From assembly GCF_009296265.1 (NCBI RefSeq), contig NZ_WBJS01000005.1, positions 248,001-312,000 of the forward strand: a stretch of DNA of 64,000 nucleotides, written 5' to 3'. The notes below the pieces were generated by a model. The model did no database searches. It worked only from the letters and a program-made list of their open reading frames with translations, and had not been told where the DNA came from. Positions 39,215 through 48,129 of this stretch are shown piece by piece. Within the stretch, counting starts at the first letter, position 1. The number at the start of each line of letters is the position of its first letter. The DNA comes from Thioclava sp. JE_KL1. Its GTDB lineage: Bacteria > Pseudomonadota > Alphaproteobacteria > Rhodobacterales > Rhodobacteraceae. The position numbers and the translations under genes were made by a program.

Positions 39215-40486
39215 TCAGGCGTTGTCGCGCAGCACCCGGCCCGCGAGGTAGAGCGAGCCGCAGATCAGGATGCGGGCATGGGGATGGATCGCGACGATCC
39301 CCGCGATCGCCGAGCCGACCGAGGCCGCAGGGCGGGCTTCGATGCCGACCACGCGTGCGGCTGCGGCGGTGTCTTCGGCGGGCAGCGTGTTCGCCTCGCC
39401 GGGGATCGACACCGCGAGCAGGCTCGCCGCGTGATCCGCCAGCGGACGCAGATAGCCGGTCACGTCCTTGGTGTTGAGCATGCCGCAGATCAGATGGGTC
39501 GGACGTTTCGGAAGCGCGCCGAGCGTCTTGGCGATCATGTCGCCCGCCGCCGGGTTATGCCCGCCGTCGAGCCAGACCTCGGCCTCGGGCGCACCGTCCA
39601 CCAGCGGTCCGTGGCGCAGCCGTTGCATCCGCGCGGGCCATTCGGCTTTCGTCACCGCCGCCTCGCAGGCAGCCTCGTCAAAGCCCAGATGCCGCAACGC
39701 CGCGAGCGCGGCCCCGGCATTCGCGATCTGATGCGGGCCGGGCAGGTTCGGCAGCGGCAGATCGAGAAGCCCGTTCTCGTCCTGGAAGATCAGCCGGTCG
39801 CGCTCTTCCCAGACCTGCCAATGCTGGCCATGCACCAGAAGCGGCGCGCCGAGCTTTTCCGCCCGCGCCTCGATCACCTCGAGCGCGGCCTCCTGCTGGG
39901 GACCGACCACGCAGGCCACGTCGCGCTTGATGATCCCGGCCTTCTCGCCTGCGATCTCGGCCAGCGTCTCGCCGAGGAATTGCTGATGGTCGATCGAGAC
40001 CGGGGTGATGATGCTCAGCGCGGGTTTATCGACAACATTGGTCGCGTCGAGCCGTCCGCCAAGCCCCACTTCCAGCAGCGTGTAATCCGCAGGTGTCCGC
40101 GCGAAGGCCAGAAGCGCCGCTGCCGTCGTCACCTCGAAGAAGGTGATCGGCTTGCCGCCATTCGCCGCCTCGACTTCGTCGAGAAGCGCGGCCAGATCGG
40201 CCTCGGAGATCAGCTCTCCAGCGATCCGGATGCGTTCGTGGAAGCGTGCCAGATGCGGCGAGGTATAGGCGTGGACGCGCTTGCCCGCAGCCTCCAGCCC
40301 GGCCCGGATCATCGCCTGGGTCGAGCCCTTGCCATTGGTGCCCGCGATATGGATCACCGGCGGCAGGTCGCGCTCGGGATGGTCGAGATCGGCCAGCAGC
40401 CGCTCCATCCGGTCGAGCGACAGGTCGATGACCTTGGGATGCAGCGCCATCAGGCGGTCGAGAATATCATCGGAGCTTTGCGTCAT
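39215..40486 (-). CDS. folC: Bifunctional folylpolyglutamate synthase/dihydrofolate synthase
   Basis: Adds glutamate to dihydropteroate and folates. ATP loop HIAGTNGKGSTQAM (about 46-59), TSPHLARFHERIRIAGE, LEVGLGGRLDATN and LDGGHNPAAG are diagnostic. 423 residues. Downstream of accD in the conserved alphaproteobacterial accD-folC order, separated by a repeat element. Confidence 0.95.
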   Translation of the reverse strand: MTQSSDDILDRLMALHPKVIDLSLDRMERLLADLDHPERDLPPVIHIAGTNGKGSTQAMIRAGLEAAGKRVHAYTSPHLARFHERIRIAGELISEADLAALLDEVEAANGGKPITFFEVTTAAALLAFARTPADYTLLEVGLGGRLDATNVVDKPALSIITPVSIDHQQFLGETLAEIAGEKAGIIKRDVACVVGPQQEAALEVIEARAEKLGAPLLVHGQHWQVWEERDRLIFQDENGLLDLPLPNLPGPHQIANAGAALAALRHLGFDEAACEAAVTKAEWPARMQRLRHGPLVDGAPEAEVWLDGGHNPAAGDMIAKTLGALPKRPTHLICGMLNTKDVTGYLRPLADHAASLLAVSIPGEANTLPAEDTAAAARVVGIEARPAASVGSAIAGIVAIHPHARILICGSLYLAGRVLRDNA

Positions 40487-40516
40487 TGGCCCCTCCGGCC
40501 TTAGATGGCGGACCGG

Positions 40517-40577
40517 GGAGGGGGCGCTGCCCCCGCGGCTGATGCCGCCCCCCGGGATATTTCAGCCAATACGAAGA
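40517..40577. repeat. Composite intergenic repeat element (second copy)
   Basis: A GC palindrome (GGGGGCGCTGCCCCC) followed by CCCCGGGATATTTCAGCCAA then TACGAAGA. The 28-base unit at 40550-40577 matches the minus strand of 10042-10069 with one difference. It lies between accD and folC in a same-strand operon, and its last bases reach the stop codon of accD. Confidence 0.8.
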
Positions 40578-41522
40578 TCAGGTCTTGGGCTTCGCCTCGG
40601 CCTCGGGAGCCGCCTCGGCGACCGCTTCCTCGGGCACCTTCTCCGGCGCGGGCAGATCGCCCTTCACCGCCGGCGGCAGGTTCATCAGCATGCGCAGGAT
40701 GGTGATCAGCTCGTCGCGCATCTTCATGCGATGCGTCACGCGGTCGAGCATCCCGTGATCGAGCAGATATTCGGCGCGCTGGAAGCCCTCGGGCAGCTTC
40801 TCGCGGATGGTCTGTTCGATCACGCGCGGGCCCGCGAAGCAGATCAGCGCGTTGGGCTCTGCGATATGCACGTCGCCCAGCATCGCGTAGGAGGCGGTCA
40901 CGCCGCCGGTCGTCGGATGGGTCAGCACGACGATATAGGGAAGGCCCGCTTCCTTGAGCATTTGCACGGCGACGGTCGTGCGCGGCATCTGCATCAGCGA
41001 CAGGATGCCTTCTTGCATCCGTGCGCCGCCAGCCGCCGAGAACAGCACCAGCGGACGCTTGAGCTTCACCGCGCGTTCGGCCGCCGCGATGATCGCGTTG
41101 CCGACATACATGCCCATCGAGCCGCCCATGAAGGTGAAGTCCTGCGCGGCCGCGACGATCGGCGTGCGCCCGATCTCGCCCTCGGCCACCAGCATCGCCT
41201 CTTTCTCGCCGGTCGATTTCTGCGCCGCCTTCATCCGGTCCGGATAGCGTTTCTGATCCTTGAAATGCAGCGGGTCGGTGATCGGTTCGGGCACTTTCAC
41301 TTCGGAGAAGATGCCGCCGTCGAACAGCGCCTCGAAGCGCACGCGGGGCGTGATCGCGAGGTGATGGTCGCAATTGGTGCAGACGTTGAGATTGTCCGAC
41401 AGCTCCCGGTGGAACAGCATCGTCCCGCATTCGGGGCATTTCGTCCAAAGGTTCTCGGGCACTTCGCGGCGCGAAAACAGCGAGTTAATCCGAGGACGGA
41501 CGTAATTGGTGATCCAGTTCAT
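40578..41522 (-). CDS. accD: Acetyl-CoA carboxylase carboxyltransferase subunit beta
   Basis: First committed step of fatty acid synthesis. Zinc ribbon C29-x2-C32 (CPEC) and C48-x2-C51 (CTNC), then the carboxyltransferase core with MGGSMGMYVGNAI, FSAAGGARMQEGILSLMQM and HPTTGGVTASYA. 314 residues with an acidic/Ala-rich tail. ATG 41522 begins the family-typical MNWITNYVRPRI; the frame is open 22 codons upstream. Followed by folC. Confidence 0.96.
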   Translation of the reverse strand: MNWITNYVRPRINSLFSRREVPENLWTKCPECGTMLFHRELSDNLNVCTNCDHHLAITPRVRFEALFDGGIFSEVKVPEPITDPLHFKDQKRYPDRMKAAQKSTGEKEAMLVAEGEIGRTPIVAAAQDFTFMGGSMGMYVGNAIIAAAERAVKLKRPLVLFSAAGGARMQEGILSLMQMPRTTVAVQMLKEAGLPYIVVLTHPTTGGVTASYAMLGDVHIAEPNALICFAGPRVIEQTIREKLPEGFQRAEYLLDHGMLDRVTHRMKMRDELITILRMLMNLPPAVKGDLPAPEKVPEEAVAEAAPEAEAKPKT

Positions 41523-41588
41523 CGTATGAGCCTCTCGCTGGGGCGGGTCGGTTTGGCTTGAAATACGCCGCCCCTGCACGAATTGCAA

Positions 41589-42482
41589 TCAGACGCGCAG
41601 GGTGAGGCGGATCAACAACCACGCGATCAGCAGGTGCAGCATGTCCAGCAGAAGCCACGGCAAGAGGTCCCACAGGTCGCGTGTGTTGATCACGATCGTG
41701 TAGAGCGCCAGCCCGTCGAGCTGGCCGTAGAAGCCAACGAGGAAAAGTGAGCCGAAGTTGTTGGCGAAATGCAGCGCAAGGGCTGCGCCGAGATTGCCGG
41801 TCCGCGCGGTCAGGTCGCTCGCGAGGCAGCCGAAGCCGAAAGCCCAGAGCGCGGGCCAGATCGCGTTGCTGCCATAGGCGCCGGGCGAATAATGCAGCGC
41901 CCCGAACAGCGCCGAGGGCAGAACCATCCAGACCAGGGGGCTGCGCCAGCGCGCCGCGAGCTGCTGCAGGAGATAGCCGCGAAACAGAACTTCTTCGGTC
42001 GCGATCTGCACCCCCAGAAGCGGCAGCGCGATCGGCGCCCAGCTCAGCACATGCAGCAGCGGGTTGGAGCGCGCCGTGGACTCGCTGAGCTGGGTCAGCC
42101 CGAAGGAGAAAAGAGCGAAGAGCAGCAGAACCGGCAGCACCTTCGTGAAGGTGGAGAGGTTCCGCTGTCCGAACAGCGTCGCGGGCGCGCGGTGATGCAG
42201 GTGGCGGCTGACGACGAAAGTCGCGATCAGAAGCGGCGCGAAACTTGCCAGCAGAATGGCGAGGCCGCGCGGGGTCGAGCCATGGGCGATTTCCTGAAAC
42301 AGCCGAAGCATCGAGAAATCGTCGAGCATCGAAGAGAAGAACAGGATCATCGCCCAGCCGCTGAGCAGGTAGAAGGCGACGATCACGCCCAGACCCAGCA
42401 TCCCGCGCCAGATCTGCGCATAGGGTTTCGCGGGGGCCGCGAACGCCTCGAGCGGCGCATATCGGTTCGTGCGCGCGATCAC
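41589..42482 (-). CDS. CPBP family intramembrane metalloprotease
   Basis: Multi-pass membrane protein with the three CPBP motifs: EEVLFRGYLL (EExxxR), ALFGALHYSP (FxxxH) and LHFANNFG (HxxxN). About eight hydrophobic segments in 297 residues. The start is uncertain: no ATG lies near a plausible N-terminus, and the GTG at 42482 (reading MIARTNRYAPLEAF) is my choice; the frame runs on for more than 100 codons upstream as basic, proline-rich sequence that is antisense to the TSUP gene. Substrate unknown; relatives process prenylated proteins or bacteriocins. Confidence 0.8.
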   Translation of the reverse strand: MIARTNRYAPLEAFAAPAKPYAQIWRGMLGLGVIVAFYLLSGWAMILFFSSMLDDFSMLRLFQEIAHGSTPRGLAILLASFAPLLIATFVVSRHLHHRAPATLFGQRNLSTFTKVLPVLLLFALFSFGLTQLSESTARSNPLLHVLSWAPIALPLLGVQIATEEVLFRGYLLQQLAARWRSPLVWMVLPSALFGALHYSPGAYGSNAIWPALWAFGFGCLASDLTARTGNLGAALALHFANNFGSLFLVGFYGQLDGLALYTIVINTRDLWDLLPWLLLDMLHLLIAWLLIRLTLRV

Positions 42483-42650
42483 CGGGCGGGGCTCGCAAAA
42501 AGCGGGGCGGCTGCAAGGGGCGATTGGGTCATCTGGGTCTTCCGCAAGGCTGAGCTTCGGTGATAGCGGCTGCGGCCCCGGTGAGGCAACGGCTTTACTT
42601 TTCGCGGCGCGGGCAGGACAAGAGGCGGCTGTCTTCTGACCGGGGTGCAA

Positions 42651-43409
42651 ATGTTTGAACTTCCTCTCGATCTGGTGGTGATGCTGATCGGCGCGGCCTT
42701 CGCGGCGGGGGTAGTCGATTCCATCGCGGGCGGCGGAGGGCTGATCACGGTGCCGGCGCTTTTGCTGGCGGGCGTGCCGCCGGTTCAGTCGCTCGCGACG
42801 AACAAGATTCAGGGCACGTTCGGCGCGGCGACGGCGGCGATTTCCTACGCGGCCTCGGGCCATGTGGTGCTACGAAAACAGCTACTGGCCGCGGTGATCG
42901 GGTTCCTTGGCGGGCTGGCGGGGGCGCTTCTCGTGTCACGCATCCCGACCGACAAGATCGAGATCGCCCTGCCGTTCATCCTCGTCGCGATCGCCGCGTT
43001 TTTCGCGTTGCGGCCCGGTCTGGATGACACGGATCGGGTGCAGCGCATTCGGCCCGGCCTGTTCACCGCCGCCTTCGTGCCGGTGATCGGTTTTTACGAC
43101 GGGCTGATCGGGCCGGGGACGGGGTCGTTCTTCATGATCGGTTTCGTGACGCTGGCGGGCTACGGCGTGCTGAAGGCGACGGCGCATACGAAGCTGCTGA
43201 ACTTCTCGTCGAATATCGGGGGGCTGACGGGGTTTCTGCTGGTCGGCTCGCCGCTCTGGGTGCTCGGCATCGCGATGGGGCTGGCGCAGATCGCCGGAGC
43301 GCGGCTGGGCTCGCGGCTTGCGATGCGGGTGGGCGCGCGACTGATCAAGCCGCTTCTGGTGACGACCTCGACGCTGCTGGCTGCGAAGCTGCTTTGGGAC
43401 CTGATGTAA
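42651..43409 (+). CDS. TSUP family membrane transporter (TauE/SafE-like)
   Basis: 252-residue membrane protein with the twin-motif layout of the sulfite exporter TauE/SafE family: GVVDSIAGGGGLITVPALLLAGVPP near the N-terminus and YDGLIGPGTGSFFMIGFVTLAGY in the second half. Eight or so helices. Exports sulfite or sulfoacetate in characterised members; substrate here is not known. ATG 42651 preferred over GTG 42645. Ends 3 bases before the convergent fliI. Confidence 0.87.
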   Translation: MFELPLDLVVMLIGAAFAAGVVDSIAGGGGLITVPALLLAGVPPVQSLATNKIQGTFGAATAAISYAASGHVVLRKQLLAAVIGFLGGLAGALLVSRIPTDKIEIALPFILVAIAAFFALRPGLDDTDRVQRIRPGLFTAAFVPVIGFYDGLIGPGTGSFFMIGFVTLAGYGVLKATAHTKLLNFSSNIGGLTGFLLVGSPLWVLGIAMGLAQIAGARLGSRLAMRVGARLIKPLLVTTSTLLAAKLLWDLM

Positions 43410-43412
43410 GCA

Positions 43413-44738
43413 CTATCCCGGCACCTGTGACAGGATCGTGCGCAGCTGCGCGAAACTGCCCGCGATGCCGTCGGGGGCGGGTTCGGCAACGAAGGCATCC
43501 AGTTCGGGCCAAACCTTGATCGCCGCGTCGATGCGCTGGTCCGAGCCTTCCGCATAGAGCCCCGCCTGAATCATCATCTCGGCCCGGTCATAGGCGCCAA
43601 GCAGGCTGCGCGCCTTGCCGATCAGTCGGTTTTCCTCGGGAGCCGCCGCGTCGGGCAGCGAGCGCGAGACCGAGCGCAGCATATTGATCGCCGGGAAGCG
43701 CCCACGCTCCGCGATCTCGCGCTCCAGCACCACATGCCCGTCGAGCACGCCGCGCAGGATATCGGCGATCGGCTCGTCCATATCGGAACCGGCCACCAGA
43801 ACCGAGAAGACGCCGGTGATGTCGCCCTGACCCTCCGCGCCGGGGCCCGCGCGCTCTCCCAAGGCCATGATCTGATAGGAGGTCGAGGGCGGATAGCCGC
43901 GCAGCGAGGCGGGCTCGCCCCCCGCCAAAGCGACCTCACGATGGGCTTCGGCAAAGCGCGTGATCGAGTCGGCGAGGAACAGCACATGCTGGCCCGCATC
44001 GCGGAAATGCTCGGCCACGGCCATCGCGGCCCAGGCGCAGCGACGGCGCACCAGCGGCGACTGATCCGAGGTTGCGGCGACGATCACCGCGCGGGCCATC
44101 CCCTCCGGGCCAAGCGTTTTTTCGACGAATTCCCGCAACTCCCGGCCGCGTTCGCCGATCAGCGCGATGACGACGATATCGGCAGAGACCCCGCGCGCGA
44201 AACTCGCCAATAGCGAGGATTTCCCGACGCCCGATCCCGCGAAAAGGCCGACCCTTTGGCCTTGGACCAAAGGTAGCATCGTATCGAAGGCGGCGAGTGA
44301 CGTCTCCAACCTGCCGCCCAACCGCTTGCGCTGGGCGGCAGGCGGAGGGCTTGCGCGCAATTCGCGCTCGCGCGCGCCGTGGATCAGCGGTTGCCCGTCG
44401 AGCGGTTTTCCGAACGGGTCGATGATCCGTCCGACCCAGCTGTCATGCGGGGCGATCCCGCCCTGACCGAGCAGCTCCACCTCGTCGTCGATCGCCACGC
44501 CATCGGCGGCTCCATCGGGCAGCACCGTGACCTCCCCGCGCGTCAGCGAAAGAACTTCCGCGCCGATTTCGCGCCCGCTTTGGCAGCGAATCGTCGCGCG
44601 GTCGCCGAGGGCCGCCGAACGGGCCAGACCGCTGACCTCGATCATCCCGCGCCGCACCTCGCGCACGCGCCCGACCGCATGGGCGCTGGCGATACCGCGC
44701 ATTTCGGCGCGCAACAGGTCGAATCCCGCAAATGCCAT
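43413..44738 (-). CDS. fliI: Flagellar export ATPase FliI
   Basis: Hexameric ATPase of the flagellar type III export system. Walker A GLFAGSGVGKSSLL (164-177), IALIGERGRELREFVE, FLADSITRFAEAHREVALAGGEPASLRGYPPS are family hallmarks. 441 residues. GGAGG precedes the ATG. Alone on the minus strand at the edge of the flagellar block, divergent from flgB across 80 bases holding a CtrA-like motif. Confidence 0.96.
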   Translation of the reverse strand: MAFAGFDLLRAEMRGIASAHAVGRVREVRRGMIEVSGLARSAALGDRATIRCQSGREIGAEVLSLTRGEVTVLPDGAADGVAIDDEVELLGQGGIAPHDSWVGRIIDPFGKPLDGQPLIHGARERELRASPPPAAQRKRLGGRLETSLAAFDTMLPLVQGQRVGLFAGSGVGKSSLLASFARGVSADIVVIALIGERGRELREFVEKTLGPEGMARAVIVAATSDQSPLVRRRCAWAAMAVAEHFRDAGQHVLFLADSITRFAEAHREVALAGGEPASLRGYPPSTSYQIMALGERAGPGAEGQGDITGVFSVLVAGSDMDEPIADILRGVLDGHVVLEREIAERGRFPAINMLRSVSRSLPDAAAPEENRLIGKARSLLGAYDRAEMMIQAGLYAEGSDQRIDAAIKVWPELDAFVAEPAPDGIAGSFAQLRTILSQVPG

Positions 44739-44782
44739 TCTGGCCTCCGATGTTCTCGAAACGTTTTCTAAACGATTCGCTC

Positions 44783-44797
44783 TTAAAGCTTGGTTGA
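44783..44797. promoter_or_regulatory. CtrA-like motif between fliI and flgB
   Basis: TTAA-AGCTTGG-TTGA, one base off the CtrA consensus TTAA-N7-TTAA, 22 bases before the flgB ATG. CtrA controls flagellar genes across Rhodobacteraceae. Confidence 0.45.
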
Positions 44798-44818
44798 TAG
44801 CTCGGAGGAGAAGCCCCG

Positions 44819-45205
44819 ATGTTCGAGAAGATTGAGATCATGAAAATGGCCAGTGCGATGGCCACCCACGCCGCAGCCCGCCAGAACGCGGTTGCGGAGA
44901 ATATCGCCAATGCGGACACGCCCGGCTATGCGGCGCGTGACCTGCCGGCTTTCGAAGACCTCTATCGCAGCGAGGGTAGCGGCGCTCTGCGGGCGACGCG
45001 ATCCGGTCACATCGACGCCTCGGCGACGATCACCACCGCACCCGAGGTGATCGCCTCCCCCGGTGTCACCTCGCCCGATGGCAATTCGGTCTCGCTCGAA
45101 GAAGATATGGTCCGCTCGGTCGAGGTGAAACGCGAGCATGACCTGTCGCTCGCGATCTATCGCTCTTCGCTCAACATCCTGCGCAGTTCGCTCGGGAGGG
45201 GCTGA
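44819..45205 (+). CDS. flgB: Flagellar proximal rod protein FlgB
   Basis: Rod protein, 128 residues. Conserved N-terminal motif AVAENIANADTPGYAARDLPAFE shared by rod/hook proteins, and a C-terminal helix with LSLAIYRSSLNILRSSLGR. GGAGGAG lies 8 bases upstream. Heads the plus-strand operon flgB-flgC-fliE-fliQ-flgF-flgG-flgA-flgH-fliL. Confidence 0.92.
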   Translation: MFEKIEIMKMASAMATHAAARQNAVAENIANADTPGYAARDLPAFEDLYRSEGSGALRATRSGHIDASATITTAPEVIASPGVTSPDGNSVSLEEDMVRSVEVKREHDLSLAIYRSSLNILRSSLGRG

Positions 45206-45207
45206 AG

Positions 45208-45600
45208 ATGAGCGATTTTACCCAATCCATGGCGCTGTCCGCCTCGGGCATGAAGGCGCAGGCGATGCGGCTTCGGCACAGTTCCGAGAATATCGCGAAT
45301 GCCGATACGCCCGGATATCACCGCAAGATCGCGCCTTTCGAGAAGGTGGTCTCAGATGGCGCCCCGACCGGAGAGGTCACCCTTGGCCCGGTGCGGCTCG
45401 ACCGATCCGAACTCACTCAAATCTACGAACCTGGCCATCCGATGGCCGACGAGAACGGCTATCACGACGGCTCGAATGTCGATCTGGTGGTCGAAATCGC
45501 TGACGCGCGCGAAGCGCAGCGCAGCTACGAGGCGAATTTGCGCATGTTCGATCAGGCCCGGCAAATGTCGGCCTCCCTGCTCGAACTGCTTCGCCGCTAA
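45208..45600 (+). CDS. flgC: Flagellar proximal rod protein FlgC
   Basis: 130 residues with SSENIANADTPGYHRKIAPF at the N-terminus and the C-terminal VEIADAREAQRSYEANLRMFDQARQM typical of FlgC. Two bases after the flgB stop. Confidence 0.94.
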   Translation: MSDFTQSMALSASGMKAQAMRLRHSSENIANADTPGYHRKIAPFEKVVSDGAPTGEVTLGPVRLDRSELTQIYEPGHPMADENGYHDGSNVDLVVEIADAREAQRSYEANLRMFDQARQMSASLLELLRR

Positions 45601-45618
45601 GGACCGAGGAGATCTAGA

Positions 45619-45909
45619 ATGGATTTTAACACCTCCCTTGCAACGCAAAGCTACGCCCAGGCCCGGGCAGCTGTCCCGCCGGAAGCGGGCGGATCCGGGC
45701 CGGGCTCCCTTTTCGAACAGGCGGCGAACTCATTCGTCGATGCGGTCAAGGCGGGCGAAGACACTGCCAAAGCCGCGATGGCGGGACAGGCCGATCCGCA
45801 TGCGCTGGTGCAGGCGCTCGCCCAGACGGAACTCGCGATCGAGGCGGCGGTGACCGTCCGCAACAAGGTCGTCGAGGCCTATCAGGAAATTCTCAGGATG
45901 CCGGTCTGA
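45619..45909 (+). CDS. fliE: Flagellar hook-basal body complex protein FliE
   Basis: 96-residue MS ring-rod junction protein. C-terminal half LVQALAQTELAIEAAVTVRNKVVEAYQEILRMPV is diagnostic. Its stop overlaps the fliQ start by one base (TGATG). Confidence 0.93.
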   Translation: MDFNTSLATQSYAQARAAVPPEAGGSGPGSLFEQAANSFVDAVKAGEDTAKAAMAGQADPHALVQALAQTELAIEAAVTVRNKVVEAYQEILRMPV

Positions 45910-46175
45910 TGCAGGACGCGATTTTCTTCGACACGCTCCGGCAGGGCTTGTGGATTGCCGTGCTGATCGCGGCGCCGCTTCTGTCGGTCGCGCTGGTCGC
46001 CGGGGTCACGATCGGTCTCTTTCAGGCGCTGACCTCGGTGCAGGAAATGACGCTGACCTTTGTGCCCAAAGTGGGGGCGATGCTCGTCGTGTTCTGGGTG
46101 TCGATGAGCTTCATGTCGGAGAAACTGGTGGAGTTCTTTACCCGCACCATCCTGCCGATCGTCGCCGGGGGCTAA
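45909..46175 (+). CDS. fliQ: Flagellar export gate protein FliQ
   Basis: 88-residue, two-helix subunit of the FliPQR export gate. LWIAVLIAAPLLSVALVAGVTIGLFQALTSVQEMTLTFVPK matches FliQ. Placed between fliE and flgF, apart from fliP (61.9 kb) and fliR (50.9 kb) but within the same block. Confidence 0.94.
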   Translation: MQDAIFFDTLRQGLWIAVLIAAPLLSVALVAGVTIGLFQALTSVQEMTLTFVPKVGAMLVVFWVSMSFMSEKLVEFFTRTILPIVAGG

Positions 46176-46176
46176 G

Positions 46177-46893
46177 ATGGATAACGCAATCTATACCACC
46201 CTCACGCGGCAATCCGGCTTGATGCGCGAAATGCGGATCGTTGCGAATAATATCGCGAATGTCTCGACCACAGGCTTCCGGCGCGAGGGCGTGATCTTCT
46301 CCGAATATCTCTCGGGGCTGGAGGGCAATGAACCTTCGCTGTCGATGGCGCGGGCGCATGGTCGTCTGATCGATCGAAGCCAAGGCGGGCTGACCCAGAC
46401 AGGCGGCACCTTCGATTTCGCAATCGAGGGCGAGGGGTTCTTCATGATCGAGACCCCGCAGGGCAATCAGCTCACGCGGGCTGGCAGTTTTATCCCGTCG
46501 GCTGAAGGTGAGTTGCTCACGCCTGACGGGTTCCGGCTGCTCGATTCCGGCGGTACGCCGGTCGCAATCCCCTCGGGGGCGACTTCGGTCGCGCTCGCCG
46601 CCGATGGCACGCTCTCAGACAACGGCCAGCCGATCGCGCAGGTCGGCGTTTACCTTCCTACCGATCCCAACGAATTGCGCCATGTCGGCGGCACTCGCTT
46701 CACCGCAGAGGCCGGGGCTGAACCGGTGGAGGGCGCGGTTCTGATGCAGGGTTTCCTAGAAGACAGCAACGTCGATCCGATCACCGAGATCGCCCGCATG
46801 ATCGAGGTCCAGCGCGCCTATGAGATGGGCCAGGCCTTTCTCGAACGCGAAGACGAACGAATCCGCGGCGTCATCCAGACGCTCGCCCGCTAA
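46177..46893 (+). CDS. flgF: Flagellar rod protein FlgF
   Basis: 238 residues. N-terminal MRIVANNIANVSTTGFRREGVIFSEYL and a C-terminal EIARMIEVQRAYEMGQAFLEREDERIRGVIQTL define a rod protein; size and order immediately before flgG indicate FlgF. One base after fliQ. Confidence 0.93.
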   Translation: MDNAIYTTLTRQSGLMREMRIVANNIANVSTTGFRREGVIFSEYLSGLEGNEPSLSMARAHGRLIDRSQGGLTQTGGTFDFAIEGEGFFMIETPQGNQLTRAGSFIPSAEGELLTPDGFRLLDSGGTPVAIPSGATSVALAADGTLSDNGQPIAQVGVYLPTDPNELRHVGGTRFTAEAGAEPVEGAVLMQGFLEDSNVDPITEIARMIEVQRAYEMGQAFLEREDERIRGVIQTLAR

Positions 46894-46908
46894 CAGGAGG
46901 CCCATGAC

Positions 46909-47694
46909 ATGAGAGCTCTTCAGATCGCAGCCACCGGCATGAGCGCGCAGCAGATGCGCGTCGAGGTGATTTCCAACAACCTCGCGAACATGTCGACCAC
47001 TGGCTACAACGCGCGCCGCGCCGAGTTTGCTGATCTGCATTACCAGCAGATGACCCGCCCCGGCACGATCAACGCGACCGACGGGACGACCATTCCCGCC
47101 GGGGTGCAGCTTGGCCTTGGCGTGCGTCCGACCGCCGTGACGGTCAACATCGCGCAGGGTTCGCTCAGCGCGACGGGCGGTGATCTGGACGTCGCGATCG
47201 ACGGCAATGGCTATCTCGAGGTGACACTGCCCTCTGGCATCTCCGCCTACACGCGCGACGGTGGGCTCAAGCGCAACGGCACCGGACAGATCGTGACCTC
47301 TGACGGCTATCCGGTCGTGCCCGATATGACCATTCCGAACGACGCGCGCGCCGTTGCGATCAACGCGGAGGGCGAGGTCTATGCCTATTTCGCCGATCAG
47401 GTCGCGCCGCAGCTTCTGGGGCAGTTCACTTTGGCGAATTTCTCGAACCAGAAGGGGCTGGAGGCGATCGGCTCGAACCTGTTTCTCGAAACCGGGGCCT
47501 CGGGGCCGCCCAATGTGAATACGCCCGGCGCGGATGAGTTGGGCACGCTGCGGCAGGGCTATCTGGAGGAGAGCTCGGTCGATCCGGTGCGCGAGATCAC
47601 CGAGCTGATCAAGGCGCAGCGCGGCTACGAGTTGAACGCGAAGGTCATTTCCGCCGCCGATCAGATGCTTGGCGCGACGACGCAGGTGCGCTGA
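46909..47694 (+). CDS. flgG: Flagellar distal rod protein FlgG
   Basis: 261 residues, the usual FlgG size. N-terminal MRALQIAATGMSAQQMRVEVISNNLANMSTTGYNARRAEF and C-terminal SSVDPVREITELIKAQRGYELNAKVISAADQML are characteristic. Stop overlaps the flgA ATG by one base (TGATG). Confidence 0.95.
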   Translation: MRALQIAATGMSAQQMRVEVISNNLANMSTTGYNARRAEFADLHYQQMTRPGTINATDGTTIPAGVQLGLGVRPTAVTVNIAQGSLSATGGDLDVAIDGNGYLEVTLPSGISAYTRDGGLKRNGTGQIVTSDGYPVVPDMTIPNDARAVAINAEGEVYAYFADQVAPQLLGQFTLANFSNQKGLEAIGSNLFLETGASGPPNVNTPGADELGTLRQGYLEESSVDPVREITELIKAQRGYELNAKVISAADQMLGATTQVR

Positions 47695-48119
47695 TGCTGC
47701 GGCGGGCGATTTTGATTGCGGCAACCGGTCTTTTACCGGGCCACGCCTTGGCGGAGACGCTCATCGCGCTGCACACCATGCGTGCCCGGACGATCGTCGC
47801 TCCCGCAGATGTCGGGCTGCAACCGGGCGAGGTGGTCGGGGCGTTGACCGGGCCGGAGGAGGCGATCGGCCTCGAGACGCGCGGGGTGATCTATGCCGGT
47901 CGCCCGATCCGAGCCCGCGATCTGGGGCAGCCCGCCATTGTCGAGCGCAATCAGATCATCCCGCTCCTGTTCCGCCGCGGCTCGTTGGAGATTCGAACCG
48001 AAGGCCGCGCGCTCGATCGCGCCGGCATCGGAGAGACGATCCGCGTGATGAACGCCGCTTCGAAAACCGTGGTCTCCGCGACGCTTGGCGCTGACGGAAC
48101 TGCCCATGTTGCCCCATGA
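47694..48119 (+). CDS. flgA: Flagellar P-ring assembly chaperone FlgA
   Basis: 141 residues, exported (signal MLRRAILIAATGLLPGHALA). The SAF-like domain contains RPIRARDLGQPAIVERNQIIPLLFRRG and TIRVMNAASKTVVSATL, the FlgA core. It is the short form lacking an N-terminal extension. The P-ring gene flgI itself is not in this window. Confidence 0.9.
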   Translation: MLRRAILIAATGLLPGHALAETLIALHTMRARTIVAPADVGLQPGEVVGALTGPEEAIGLETRGVIYAGRPIRARDLGQPAIVERNQIIPLLFRRGSLEIRTEGRALDRAGIGETIRVMNAASKTVVSATLGADGTAHVAP

Positions 48120-48129
48120 GGAATTTGCG